Positions 11,757 through 23,529 of a stretch of DNA of 64,000 bases are shown here, in pieces. Location of the stretch: assembly GCA_035079385.1 (NCBI GenBank), contig JAVHKY010000028.1, forward strand, positions 5,084,001 to 5,148,000, in the 5' to 3' direction. Under the pieces are notes generated by a model that did not search any database, was not told the origin of the DNA, and was given only the letters and a program-made list of their open reading frames with translations. Each line of letters starts with the position of its first letter. The stretch's first letter is position 1. Origin of the DNA: Aspidiotus rigidus (taxonomy: Eukaryota; Arthropoda; Insecta; Hemiptera; Diaspididae). Position numbers and translations under genes: made by a program.

Positions 11757-12660
11757 CATACTTTTCCTCATACTCAGTTTTGATAATGACATAAAAAGTC
11801 TTGTTGGAGCTCGTCTTTGTTTCTTTCTCTATTTTTGTTTAATTTTTTCTCAACTAATTTTCCTAATTTTCCCTATTTTATTTTATTTTTTTAGTGGGGA
11901 ACCCATTATCCCTTTTGTTGGGGGTGCTCTCAGGAAATTCTCGTCCGCGAGCGCGGGCGCGAGCAAAGTTGATGACGTCACGGAGAGGGGAGCGGGGCTT
12001 TAAAAAATTCCTACCTCCGAGCTATACATGATAGGAGGGTGACTTGAAAAGACGACGGCTTACTTGAAATTGCAGCGCGTTCAAGTTGTCAAGTCATGAT
12101 TTTCGGGACTTGGAAAAACTTCAGGCTCTGGGGGACTCGGGACAGCGGGTCTGCAATTACATCTAATTTTATTTTATTCATTTATTTTTTTCCCAAATTC
12201 TGACTCTCGTTCCAACTTCTGAGAATGGAATCGACTGTCTGAAACCTACGTGCCAACCTTTCCTTACAACTAAAAAATTTTCTTTGGTGAAATTTTTTTT
12301 GAATAAAAAAAAAAAATTCCTTTCGAGGAGAGGACGATTAAATTACAATAGAATGGGGTTCTTTCATCAATAGCGGCTAAAATCGTACTTCATCTGCTCC
12401 GCGTCAATGACGAATTTTAATATGAAGAGTAAATGGTGAGTCAGACTACAACACTATTGAACAATGGATAAGGTGGATAATTACCCTCCGAAGGTTAGAT
12501 GCGTAATTTGCAGATTATGATTTAGTCCAACCCGCCTACCATAGAGCACGTTATCCGTTTTCCTAAGCTGCGGCAGTTCATTGGAAACTTATGTGTACGA
12601 GCAGAGTTAGTGTAGCAGCAATCGAGAACAATGCAATATATTTCTTATGGGGAATATCAC
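11757..12660. other. Intergenic, partly repeat-derived
   Basis: T-rich from 11,800 to 11,900. 11,940-12,045 carries CG-rich gcgagcgcgggcgcgagc and gatgacgtcacg. Read in reverse complement, its end (ccctcctatcatg, tatagctcggaggt) resembles the 7,500-7,620 repeat units. No gene seen. Confidence 0.4.
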
Positions 12661-12669
12661 AGCACACTT

Positions 12670-13030
12670 TTTACGTACTCTTACAGAGGCATACGAGTAC
12701 ATAGTGCATAATAATTAAGGGTAATGACCCGGTGATGCGATGAAGTAAATGTGCATTCGCGGATGCAATTTACCTCTACACTTGACTTACTAAGTAAAGA
12801 TGTATTATGGTAACTGCAGGTGTGAAAATAATTTGAGGGTGCATAATAATTATACATTATTGGTATCAAACTGTGTAAAACAGAATGTATTCTTTATGGG
12901 GGCACATGAGTATAGAAAGCATAATAATTCAATGTAGGTAAAGCAATATTAATCATCGGGGGAAGACGATCAAGTAGATGTACACTTGCGGATGCGACTT
13001 AAGTCTTAGAGGAAACATTTGACTGACTTA
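12670..13030. repeat. Diverged tandem duplication, period about 215 bp
   Basis: Two blocks share the order gcatacgagtacat / gcacatgagtata, then gcataataatt, then a gatgaagtaaatgtgcattcgcggatgc-like segment whose second version is gtagatgtacacttgcggatg. They start near 12,689 and 12,902. Non-coding. Confidence 0.55.
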
Positions 13031-15352
13031 TCTCTTCCTGGTGTATTATCGTTTAATAAGTAACATTACATTTCGCTGATAATTTAATGTATCTAAAACA
13101 TTATGCTCATACGTTGTTTCTTACATGATAATTACCTTCTTCTCTAAGAATAAGCTCAATAAGTCCACCTCAAGTCCAGCACTCATTGCTCGTTTTAACT
13201 ACTACGGCGAGACAGCCTTTGAAGCTCGTATATTTATGTAATTGTGACACCTCTCTACAGACATACCCATACTTGATCCACTCACACCGAAACACATAGT
13301 TTACATTTGAATATCCTCAAGACCAGCATGAACCTTTGGAAAAGATTCAGTTTCCCTTCTTGCGCGATAGCCACGTCTCATATTTTGTGCATTATAGCGA
13401 TGCTAGCGCTACAGACCAGAACGATATAGAAAGTAAAAGGAGTTGAAGAACTCAACAAACTACCAGCATTTCCGCGTATACAGTTGCAGTACCTATAAAT
13501 ACCGAATAAAATTTCGTTCGACGTTTGTAATTAAATCTAATTTTTTTCTTGAAATGAATGATTAAAACTTCCTCCCAATCCCACGTTTAACATTGGTTCA
13601 AAAGTAAGTATAACAAAAATAAGCTCTACAATAGAAAAGAGGACGAACGCGTTGTCTTCAGCGTATTGAAAAGTACCCCATAATTACACTCGCCGAGTAA
13701 AAGACAAGTTTTTCCGTCCGTTCAATACAGCGTTATAAATATTTTACTCGGTTTTAACGTCGAATGCACATCAGTAGTACTGACGTCGATAAAAAAAAAA
13801 AAGTCGATCGGACACGTCGAAATTAGGTCAAATTTGACCACGCATCGACGTCGATGGGGGGTTGATATTTCGCTTTTTCGAAATTAACGGTCAGTATGCT
13901 TTACGGGTGTACGGTGCTTTCGTTCAATACACTATACTCGCACTACACAAAACCAGCCCACCTTTCGCCAAAAGAAGGCGATACGCTTTCGTGCGCTCGT
14001 GCATAACCTTATCTCATCAAAATGCAACCAAAAGTGAGTTATTTATGCTTGCAAACGTCCCACGAACCAGAATAACTTGCTGCTATACGTACTCGCAATG
14101 TTTGTACGGTAAAAATTGACGCTTTCAGCTTGGCTTCGAATAATGAACAACAAAGCGACGTTAAAAAGTGGCTAAGAAACGAGTAAGATTTCAAAATTTG
14201 CAAAATTCTTCATTAGAATCTCATTAAACAGATAAGTACCGACTATGACGGTATGAATTTCGGAAACTGGTATATATCTTACAGTAAAACTACTCCGACA
14301 ATGTTATATAAATGCTGTTTGGTTTTTACTTATATAACGTACCACATTTACAACGCGGATGCAATCTGTTTTCAAATTATCGTGTGCATCCAGAAATGCA
14401 TATCTTATAGGTCCTATTTGTCACCAAGATTGATACACTCCTGTTCCGAGAACATTTATTATTCGCTTGGACTCAAAGACTGTCTATTGAATTCAACTTC
14501 TTCGAATATAGAACTCAGACCACTAAATTTCCCGTCCTCCAAGTTCACCTGATTAGCGACGACCAACCCCTCATCTCTTTTTCTCTATCCCCAATTCCAT
14601 CCTCTTGAGAAATCTCATACCTCGCGCAGACCCACTTGGAATTTTATCGTACTTTTTTCAATTCTCGTAATTTCAGCAGGCCACAAGTCGTGCACGATAC
14701 TACAATGTACACGTGATGCACACTTATTACATGATAACCATAAAGGTAAGAACGTCGATAAATTCGAATGCATACACTCATAATAATCGAATACAATCGG
14801 TCAATGACCTATCATTCTACACTCATTCTAGCCTTATCGCACGTTTATACATGCATACCGCATTGATATGATTTAAGCCTCTTGCATTCTTATCTCTCAT
14901 CCTTCCTATTCGATTCCAAATTCACAACTCAAGTCTTCTTACAATGCCAGCCAGCGTTGTTACGCTATTGCGAAATTGCAGTCACATTGTGCAAGCAATT
15001 ATTTATTATAGTTTTTGTACTAATATTTAAATTCAGCTGAACATACTCTCCTCTACGTTCTCCATTCTTCTGAATTTCCTGAACAATCTAATGAATAAAT
15101 TTCTTTTCGAGAAATTTCAAACACTGCGGAAGCGTGTTTTCTAGACAATTAATCCATAATGATCAAGGTCATTGTACCCTCATATCTTATAAAACCAATT
15201 CTATTTACTGAAAAAAAAAAAAATCAAAAGATTGAAAAACCGTCATCTTTTAGAACTTCACGTCACAATGCTTCGAGCAACTCAAAAATACGATCGAAGG
15301 TAGAAAATAGAAGAGACATTTCGGACCCGAAATTACTTTTAATCCTCAAGGG
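13031..15352. other. Gene-free stretch
   Basis: Short open frames (for example 13,862-14,119 and 14,253-14,552) have no recognisable domain. 13,780-13,860 has several CGTCGAT/ATCGACG units. Nothing further can be supported. Confidence 0.4.
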
Positions 15353-15646
15353 CAGCGGTTTTGAAGTGTGGGTCGTGACGTGATTCCAAGTGGGTCGCGA
15401 AGTAATAAAAAATTCATATGAAATAATTTTTTCCCTCCTTTAATGAGAAAAATGGCAATCAAAAATTAAAGAAATATTCGGACTAAACAGAAGGGGCAGA
15501 TCCGTGGGAAACATAAGTTTGTTTTTTCCGGTTGCACTTTGTCAAAATCTTCTTTTCTTCAATGCAGGATTCTTCACCATCAGTGGGTCACGAGATTATT
15601 TTGGGTTAAAAGTGGGCCATGGTACAAGAAATTTCGAAAACCGCTG
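15353..15646. mobile_element. hAT-like MITE with 8-bp target duplication
   Basis: The left end CAGCGGTTTTGAAGTGTGGG and right end TTTCGAAAACCGCTG are inverted repeats. Next to them sit the subterminal words gtgggtcgtgac and gtgggtcacgag. This CAGNGGTT...GTGGGTCGCGA arrangement is characteristic of hAT-superfamily non-autonomous elements. Flanks CTCAAGGG (15,345-15,352) and CTCAAGAG (15,647-15,654) match the 8-bp duplication hAT elements make, with one mismatch. At 294 bp it has no transposase. Confidence 0.85.
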
Positions 15647-15654
15647 CTCAAGAG

Positions 15655-16885
15655 GAATGTGCGGAAACCAAACCAAATGTAAGGACTTGGCAGAATATTT
15701 GACCGAAATCCCAATAAAGGAAGGGTATACCGTCATGAGGGGGACTAGATGAAAAAAACTGAAGAAAAGAGGTGGGAATGCTTGACTTCAAAAGAGGGTG
15801 ACTTCAATAAAGCGCACCTGAGAAGGCAACATCGGAAGAAAGGTCTACAGAAGAAAAAACGACTTTCACCTGGTGCGCAATTGTGAATATGTTCGAAGAA
15901 TCGATAAAGATCATGTTTCATGACAAGGAATGCTTTTGTAAAACTTTGTTGTCGTTCTTGAGAGGGAAGTAGGAGAGGACGCGAGGCTGGTGATACATGT
16001 GCAGAAGGAGGAGATATTGGACAAACCTCGTCCCCCTCCTCTTTTACTAGTATGATATACTGAGTTTTGTAGTCACTCTTTTTCCCTAATCTGGAAAGTA
16101 GGGTAGGGGTTAGGAAATGAATCAAACCTTAAACCCAGCTTAAAAACATAAAATATGACAAAATTTTGCTTGAAGAATGGTCGGCGGGAGGAAGCTGACT
16201 GTAGCAAGATAACGATTCTATTTCCAGTTAAAAAAAGGAAAAAAAGGGACTTGAAACGTTTCAAAAAAGTGACCAAGAAACGACTAAAACATCTACAACT
16301 CTTAATGCAATAATAGTCGTTCCAAAATTCTAACTTACAGAAACGTAAGGATTTGAAACTGTTAACTAAAAAAGTAGCCACCAAAATTATGAAAACTTTG
16401 AGATTTTTTGAAACATTTTGAACAGGTTACGAAACAAAAGTATTTGAATTCAACAATTAGAATGACGTTGAAATGTTAAAGTATCAACATTATTTTGTGA
16501 CCACTAGAGCTCGAAATCAAAAAATCAATAACAATTTTTTTGACCTTTCTTCAATCTTTTCGAAGGAATTCCTAATTTAAATGGTTAAAAAAATGATGAA
16601 AATCGACTTGAGTAAGAAATTCATCTCTTCTACTTGATTAATTAGGATCCAATTTTCTTGCGTTTCTGTAATTATCCTCTTTTACGTGGTTTAATGAATC
16701 GCAACATTTCACAAGACCTTCGTAGAAAAGAGCCCTGGATCTCCTAACTCAGTTTTCAACTATAAGTTGACTTCTTAGCGCGTGAAACACAAAAAATGGC
16801 TCTCTTCCTCCTCCACCAGTATTTCTCAACTCAGTATTATTATTAAAGCTTGGAAAAATAAACCTAGATCACATAATAGGTACTA
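15655..16885. other. Gene-free stretch
   Basis: Open frames at 15,745-16,125 and 16,073-16,384 on the minus strand are T/F-rich and match nothing recognised. No repeats were identified. Confidence 0.4.
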
Positions 16886-16889
16886 CATT

Positions 16890-17440
16890 GTCTAGCATGC
16901 CGTTGCTTCCCCTCATTCCAGGGCATAGGCCTCCCCTATTTTTCTCCAGGTGCTTTTGTTATGGACACTCGTAAACCGCAGAATTTTCTTCATCCATCTT
17001 GTTGTCCATTTACCTATTTTTTTTCAGTCCATATGAGGTCTTGTATATAATCTTCAGTACTTCTGGCTAAATTCCTTATACTTATGTTCAGTGTGCTCCT
17101 TTCTATCGACCTCTGCCTTACTTTTAGTTCAATATGTTGCGTGGGCGTTGAAACCCATGTTTGGGCCCCATACTTCAACACCGGCAGGGTATACGCTTTC
17201 AATATTTATGTTTTTATTTAAATCTTTTGTTTTCGAAGACTCTTCCAAGTCCCTAAAAGGATTTCCAATCTGCTTGTTTCCTTTCATTCAGTTCTTCATC
17301 TAAGCTACTATTGAATGATGTTTTTCCCAAGTATCTATTTGAAGCTTTTGATCTCTTCTATAGTTTTATCCTGGTCCCTGTTGCTCATCCAGTTCGTTTC
17401 TACCAAGTTATATTCTAGTCCTCTTACTTAGGGGGATGAG
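16890..17440 (-). pseudogene. RTE-type LINE reverse-transcriptase C-terminal fragment
   Basis: Minus-strand translation in shifting frames gives IEEIKSF(K)YLG, then DEELNERK, then KNINI, then KAYTLPVLKYGAQTW, RQRSIERSTLNISIRN and WTTRWMKKIL. This follows the order found after the RT palm of RTE-like LINEs: EYKYLG, eINeRI, cVLPVLTYGAETW, qRaMERsmLgIslrD, RWt.kvl.WrP. At least three frameshifts and stops are present, so it is dead. The fragment lacks the catalytic YADD part and any tail. RTE rather than CR1 is inferred from the VLPVLxYGAxTW and MERxMLxI words. Confidence 0.75.
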
Positions 17441-17761
17441 TACATATATGTATTACCTTCTCGTCCCTTCAACGAGTGTACAATGATATTATTTGATGGA
17501 ATGGTAGGTTATTTGTAATTAATATTATGCAACCATTAAATGTAAACAATTCCATCCACCATTATTTTCCTAACTTCATCGTCAGAGCCTACAGTAAGTC
17601 TGACTCTCCAACAAGAACTCAAAGCCTTTTTCAAAACTTATTTTCAAAGTAGTAAAGTAGAATTCCTGGTCCAGCCTAACCCCAAGGTATTTTTGTCGCC
17701 ATATTCGAAAACGAATAGGGAGCGGTTCGGTGAGCGCGTTCCCAACAAACATCTTGGGCTT

Positions 17762-17786
17762 CGCTCACTCGCTCCGCTCATTCGCC
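17762..17786. repeat. Palindromic GC-rich motif, copy 2
   Basis: On the minus strand it reads ggcgaatgagcggagcgagt followed by gagcg. It matches 4,522-4,546 at nearly every base and resembles 34,101-34,122. The surrounding sequences do not obviously align. Confidence 0.7.
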
Positions 17787-19460
17787 TAGCTAGTACAAGT
17801 TTGATTGTTCGTTAGATAAAAATTGAAGGCGATGTACACCATGAAATTTGAAGAAAGAAACACAAATAGTCCAACTCTATCAACAACTAAATCGCTACTA
17901 AATTCTTTTCCAAGAGAACACTCTAATTTTGACTATCTCAGGTCTTGAAAAGTGATATTCTCCCTTTGAACCCAATATACCATCTCAGGTACAAAATCTA
18001 GAATGGGATAATGAAAGATCTCTTTTGGTACCTGCGAGAAGTAAAATGGTAATTTACCTTTTTGAACCCAAAATCGACGATAAGTCGTCCTTCTCTTGAT
18101 TCCTGTTCATTTTCTTTCATCATTCTTACACCTTTAAATGTTTTGATACCTGAGTCTGCGAGTAAATTGATATTTCAAGCGTTACAGGTCACGCGTTTTT
18201 CAGGCTCAAACCTAAGCCAAATGTGAGATGAATTTCCGAGGACTGTGCTCGTTTACACGAGGAGACTTGAAATTTTTGATACAATGTTGAAAGACGGAGA
18301 CCCAAGAAGAAACAGGCGAACAGAATTTCGATCTGTAATACCCCAGAAAAATCACTTGGAGCATATTTCTGTGAGAGTACGTTAGGCAAAGGAAAATAGG
18401 GAGGGAATAGCCTAGAAAGTGGGTTCACAAAACTTTTTTAGACGAAGAAAAAATACCTATATACGTTTGCTGTTCAAGATTATTGAAGACAAAATTCCGG
18501 AGAGGAGAGAGAAAGTATAGTTTTGAAGCATCCGTGGCACATCCAACCAAGAACTTTGATTCGCTGAGTAGCTATCGAGAATGACACGAGTCACTTTTCG
18601 CCTTCGGACCGAGTATGAACCGTGTCGACCTCTTCTGTTAAAGACAACCCACATTCCACGCTAAACGTAGAAAAATGGAGCTGAGGGGCTGAGGGTAATT
18701 TTTATGAGATCTAGGATATCGGTAACAAAATAAACAAAGGAATATTTATACTTTCCTCAGCGAAGAATCCGCTGTTATTTTCGTTAGAGGTTTATCTCGA
18801 ATTGACTCAACGAGGTACTTCGAAAAATTTTTGGTTCCGATTCATACGAGGGAGGACTTGGAGAAATCTATGATCGACTAAATCAATTCCAACTGACTAG
18901 AATGACCTCCTAAGACACTCTTCAGTGATGTCTGAGGGGTTACAGTCGGCAAAATTGAAAACGGGAGCAGGAAAACTTTCCCATTTTTAAAGTCCAGTGA
19001 GTAATCTCCAAATAATTCGGGAACAAAGTAATGTAGAGGAAAAATGGAGAAAACGAGATTTGTAGAACGTAAAATTTCCTACAAATCATCTTCTCTTATG
19101 AAAATTGATTTAAATCAATCTAGTGAAAAGAGAAACTTTCCACCCGCATCGCCCATCAATTTTCCTGTTTTCGTGGCGCGCAATACTAGGGGCTGTCCGG
19201 CCCAAATTTAAGTAAAGGTTCAAACCAGAAAGAAGCCAATCATTTCAATGGCTTACGTCTGTCAAATGTTTTATAGAATATGAATTTTCGCTAACACTGG
19301 ACAGAGCTGAAATCCGTCTTCCTCTCTCATCGCCGACTCTCGTGCTAAACCGGATATCCGCCAGGATCGCTAACACTGCGAGTGGTTCGCTCAACAGTAA
19401 TGGTACTTTTGCCGAATACAGAAGAGGTATCAAAACTGTAGCCGTATATGGGAGAAAAAT
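17787..19460. other. Gene-free stretch
   Basis: No open frame with recognisable content was found on either strand and no repeat family was identified. Confidence 0.4.
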
Positions 19461-19596
19461 GTGACCTGCGATGAGAAAAGGATGCTCATTACCCATTGGC
19501 GCAAGAACACCATTTCTCTCTGATTGGACATCTAGTCAAAGAGAAATGGTGTTCCTGTCAGTGGGCAATGAGCATCCTTTTCTCATCGCAGGTCAC
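19461..19596. mobile_element. Hairpin MITE, 136 bp
   Basis: The outer 30 bases (gtgacctgcgatgagaaaag, continuing gatgctcatt) are repeated perfectly in inverse orientation. Pairing continues with a few mismatches for a total arm of about 58 bp around a loop of about 20 bp. AAAT lies directly outside both ends, a possible 4-bp target duplication. A transcript would fold into one long stem. Confidence 0.8.
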
Positions 19597-20200
19597 AAAT
19601 GAAAAGTTCGGGATAACTTTTGAATGAAACGGAATTAAAGGTGTTCGTCATCCCATTTAATTTGTAGAAAGTGTGTTTGTGAACACCTTCTATGGAATAT
19701 CAGAAGCCAACCAAATTTGCTTTATTCGAGTGTTATTTCAATTTTTTCATTTTTCTCCTATACACAGCAATAGTTTAGATACCTTTTTTGACCACCCCCC
19801 GCTGAAGCAAAACACTAGCGCTGACCGGTTCGAATTATCAACCAAGGAACGATGTAGCAGTCGAAATCTACAATTGTTTACAACAGATATGAGGAAATTC
19901 TACATTTTTCAATTTTCATCACCATTGCTGTTTGCCATATAGCGCATACTGGCTGAATCACCAATTTTATGTCAATGGGAATGACTCGAGAAAAGCAAAA
20001 GCTTTCGACTTAGAAAATGGTAGACATCTTCTGCCTTCCCGAAAGTGGTCGGATTCATAGCCTAAGCTCAGGCTCAAATGCAACAACGGCTTTAGCTACA
20101 GACCCTCGAACGGAAAGCAGCTTCCGGGTGAGACAAGTGATAAGAGAAGAAAATTTGCATCGAATTTAACGCAAGGAACTACCCCAGAAACTAGAATAAG
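19597..20200. other. Gene-free stretch
   Basis: The open frame at 19,673-19,942 has no recognised domain. Nothing else is seen. Confidence 0.4.
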
Positions 20201-21332
20201 AATTCGGCTATTCGATAACGTTATCTCTGTTTTCTTATCATATTATTCTGCAGTCGGCGAGTACGATCTTCGTTCTTTTAGACGAAGCTCGCGACCTATT
20301 TTCTCGTTCGTGGAAGAGCGCAGCTAATTGCGATACGAATAAGCCATAAAATTTTAGAATCAGGAACACTTCAAAACGTTGACAACTTTAGTAGGTGAAG
20401 CTCGCTATACTCGCGAACACGTTGCTTCGGAACGCATAAAAATATTGATTTATATCGAATATATACAGTCGAAAAAGCGAGTCGAGTCCACCGTATTTTA
20501 ATGCACAGGAGACGACGTCGACAACGACGACCATAATGATAGGAAATTTAAACCTTTTACGCGGTACAACCCTTTCCCGCCCCGCCCGCCTCCACCCTGA
20601 ACAGTGCGCGCGTCCCCTCTTCGTACCCCCGCAAAGTAAATATCCACATGCATTCTCGCGATAATGTTACATAAGCGCCACGCCACTCAATCCACTCCTT
20701 CCCTTCGCCTCACGTTCGAGGAAGAGAGCACTAGGAAAAACTTGATCCGCATTATTATTTACCCATATATTCATTATTTATTTATACGTGGAAAAAAAAA
20801 ACTGAAATTTAGGTTTACCTTCTTTCTACTGCTGTTGCTGCTACCTTCTAACGAATGCAGACCGTAGGAAAGAAGGAAAAAAAGTTTCACGAAAAAAGGA
20901 AAAAAAATATATTCTACATACCATTCGAACCGAACTGCCAAACAATTTTTATCCATATGTACGCATATACAATTTTTTTATCATTCTCGACGACATAGTA
21001 CGTAAAGGAAAGTGAAAACAAGTAAATAATATACTATCAACGATATTTGCAGTTTTCCCCCCTTTTTTTTCCTCGAACTGAAACACTTCACTTTTTTTTT
21101 CGTTTTTTTTTTTTTTTTTTTTCACACACCAGACACGCGGAGTAGAATTTATTCGTAATATTCTGCGAAGTAACAATTGCACGTTCGGCCAAAAAACTGG
21201 CAATAAACTAAATAACCGCTGCTCGTTGCACGCTGTCCACAAGCGCATCGGTTCTTTTTATCTCCACACATACATTTTCGTGCAAACCTACTTTATTCTC
21301 TACAATATTTCGTCTTTCTTCATCGCGCTCAA

Positions 21333-21350
21333 TCTCTCTCTCTCTCTCTC
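21333..21350. repeat. (CT)n microsatellite
   Basis: About nine CT units in an uninterrupted tract. Confidence 0.9.
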
Positions 21351-22770
21351 GCTCTCGACCATGTAATTCATTTTGGCTACGTACCGTTATTGTATAGGTC
21401 CGTATATTTAAAAAAAAAAAAAAAAAAGGACGGTGGAGAGCGGTGGCCACGACGCCGAAGAAGGGCGAGGAAACGCAACTTAGCGCATAATATGCTTCGC
21501 GCGCACGGTCATGTTGCAATCTGTATTATACATTATGTACTACAATAATAATTTTTAATTTCAATGCTGCTTTTTTTTTGTTTACCAATACCTGACTACG
21601 CACATACATTGTATCTACAATGTTTCACCGATCGCCTTCTTAATGTCGTCGTCGTCGACATTGTTGCCGTCTCATATATCATTCCTTTCTTCTTTTCGTA
21701 CGTAGTATCTTTATTATTTATTTGCACATGCAATCGAACGCAGTCTTATTAATGGCCTTATCCTCGTCATCGTCGTCATGAACGCGGTAACGGTATAAAA
21801 TACGAGGCACATACAAGGTAGCATGTGGGGAAGAAGGGGGGGGGGGGATAATATAAATTGGACTGTCATATACAAGGGAACAAGAGAGAATGGGTACAGC
21901 GAAAACGATGCCACGGTTGCAATCGTGCGATGAAAGGCCCGGATACGTCGTCGTCGACGTCGTCACCGTCATCTCTGTACAAACTTTAGACCTTTCTCCT
22001 TCGATGATCGCTCCAGCTTGTGAAAGCCATTTTTTTTGTCCAATTTACACTGCGACGATGCAGTTCGGTACTGCACCGTACGTACGAGTATAGGTCATGT
22101 CCCTACTATGTCGTCGCTACCCCACCTTCTTCGCTTTTTCTATGCACGCTCCATCTTACTCTCTCGCCGAGGTAAATTATTTTCTCATCATCGTCTTTCG
22201 GTATACGTATACGGTACGTAACGTAGCTCCCTCGCCGCGTCTTCCTCGTATCGACTGCGTCGTTGCGTTTCGAAAACATCGAACGCGGTCGAGATAACCC
22301 AGCGAAAAAAAAAAAAAAAAAAAAAAACAGCAGCGACACCGTGAAGAACAGCAAAATTAGGACAAGCGCAGCCCGGCATTGTAACAACTGCATATACACG
22401 CACACACATACACTCTCGTGCGCCGTACGCTGCGGCGGCCATTGGTACTCGTCGCGGCGCAGTAGGTTGCGCTGCGTATGTGCACAATGACGCCGTAGTC
22501 CTCCCGGCTTCCGCCTCTCGACCATCTACATTTTTCCTAACTAGATGTAGTTTTTATCGTACACTTATTATACGTGCGTATATCTAATGTAATACCATTT
22601 TCGTATATACGGCCTAAAAGAACGTAAAAATGTGTAAAACGTTGGTTAATACGGTGCGTAGAACGGCCGACTACTCTGCGTACAACGCTCGGTTGTAATA
22701 TCGAACAGACGCAGATCGCGGCCGCTGCAAGCGCCCTTCACACGTCGTAAAATATAATATATACGATGTG

Positions 22771-22798
22771 TATATATATATATATATATACACACACG
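22771..22798. repeat. (TA)10(CA)4 compound microsatellite
   Basis: Ten TA units are followed directly by four CA units. Confidence 0.9.
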
Positions 22799-23529
22799 AA
22801 CGACCTTAAATCAAAGATCAATTCTCTCCACGCTACCGCCGCGCCTCCCTCAGAACGCAGCGCGACGCGTAGAACTAAACGCGTCAGTCGACGTCGTCGA
22901 AAAACAGCACACACATACAACATAGTTGCAGCTCCGAATATCGAACGAAAGTAAAACGTAAAATTGAATTCGACGCATCTCTCGTTCGCTGGTAGCGTGT
23001 GCGTAGATACGTGTATGTGTGTGAGCGTGTGCGTGTGAGTGCGCGCACGAGAAATAAGTGCGTACATTATATTACGCTAGGAGTAAAATGCCAAAATACT
23101 GACGCGAGCTTTCGACCCTTCCTCTCTGGCGTCGCATTCGAGCATCCAGCACACTTACGCACACAGTCGCATCGTACACCTTACGAGTACAGTCATTATG
23201 GAACGTATTATAATATGCGTAAACCTTGCCAATTCCGCCTCATCCTCTTCTTTATCAGTCGAAAATATTACGTCTGAATTTAGATTCACTCTAACTCGCG
23301 AGCTCTATCTTTCATCCAGCTCGTTTTTTCTTCCCTCCGCGTATTTATTTTTTCTCTTTTCCCTTTTTCATTAATAAGACACTTTCAAACATCGCGCGGA
23401 ATTGCGTACTTATTTTCTAATTTTCTTATGCCACTTGTAGTCGCGATTCTTATCACCGATACCTCGAATTTACACAACTTTACAATTCAACGTGGGGATT
23501 GTGATATTGAAAATTTGGGAACATTATTT

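Larger units (their letters stand above)
20201..23420. other. CpG-rich, microsatellite-rich region, possible regulatory or untranslated DNA
   Basis: The sequence changes character here. CG dinucleotides, TCG/CGTCGT triplets (21,636-21,660, 21,940-21,975), long A or T tracts (21,104-21,122, 21,411-21,427, 22,305-22,327), a G12 run near 21,838 and several dinucleotide repeats are dense. Many overlapping short frames exist on both strands but all are low-complexity and none looks like a conserved protein. Such composition is often seen around promoters and long untranslated exons, but no splice-linked coding exon could be found, so function is unassigned. Confidence 0.4.

Noticed and set aside
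22106..22525. 139-codon minus-strand frame with poly-Phe
   Set aside because: Low-complexity translation of a T tract in CpG-rich DNA, with several equally long overlapping frames on both strands.
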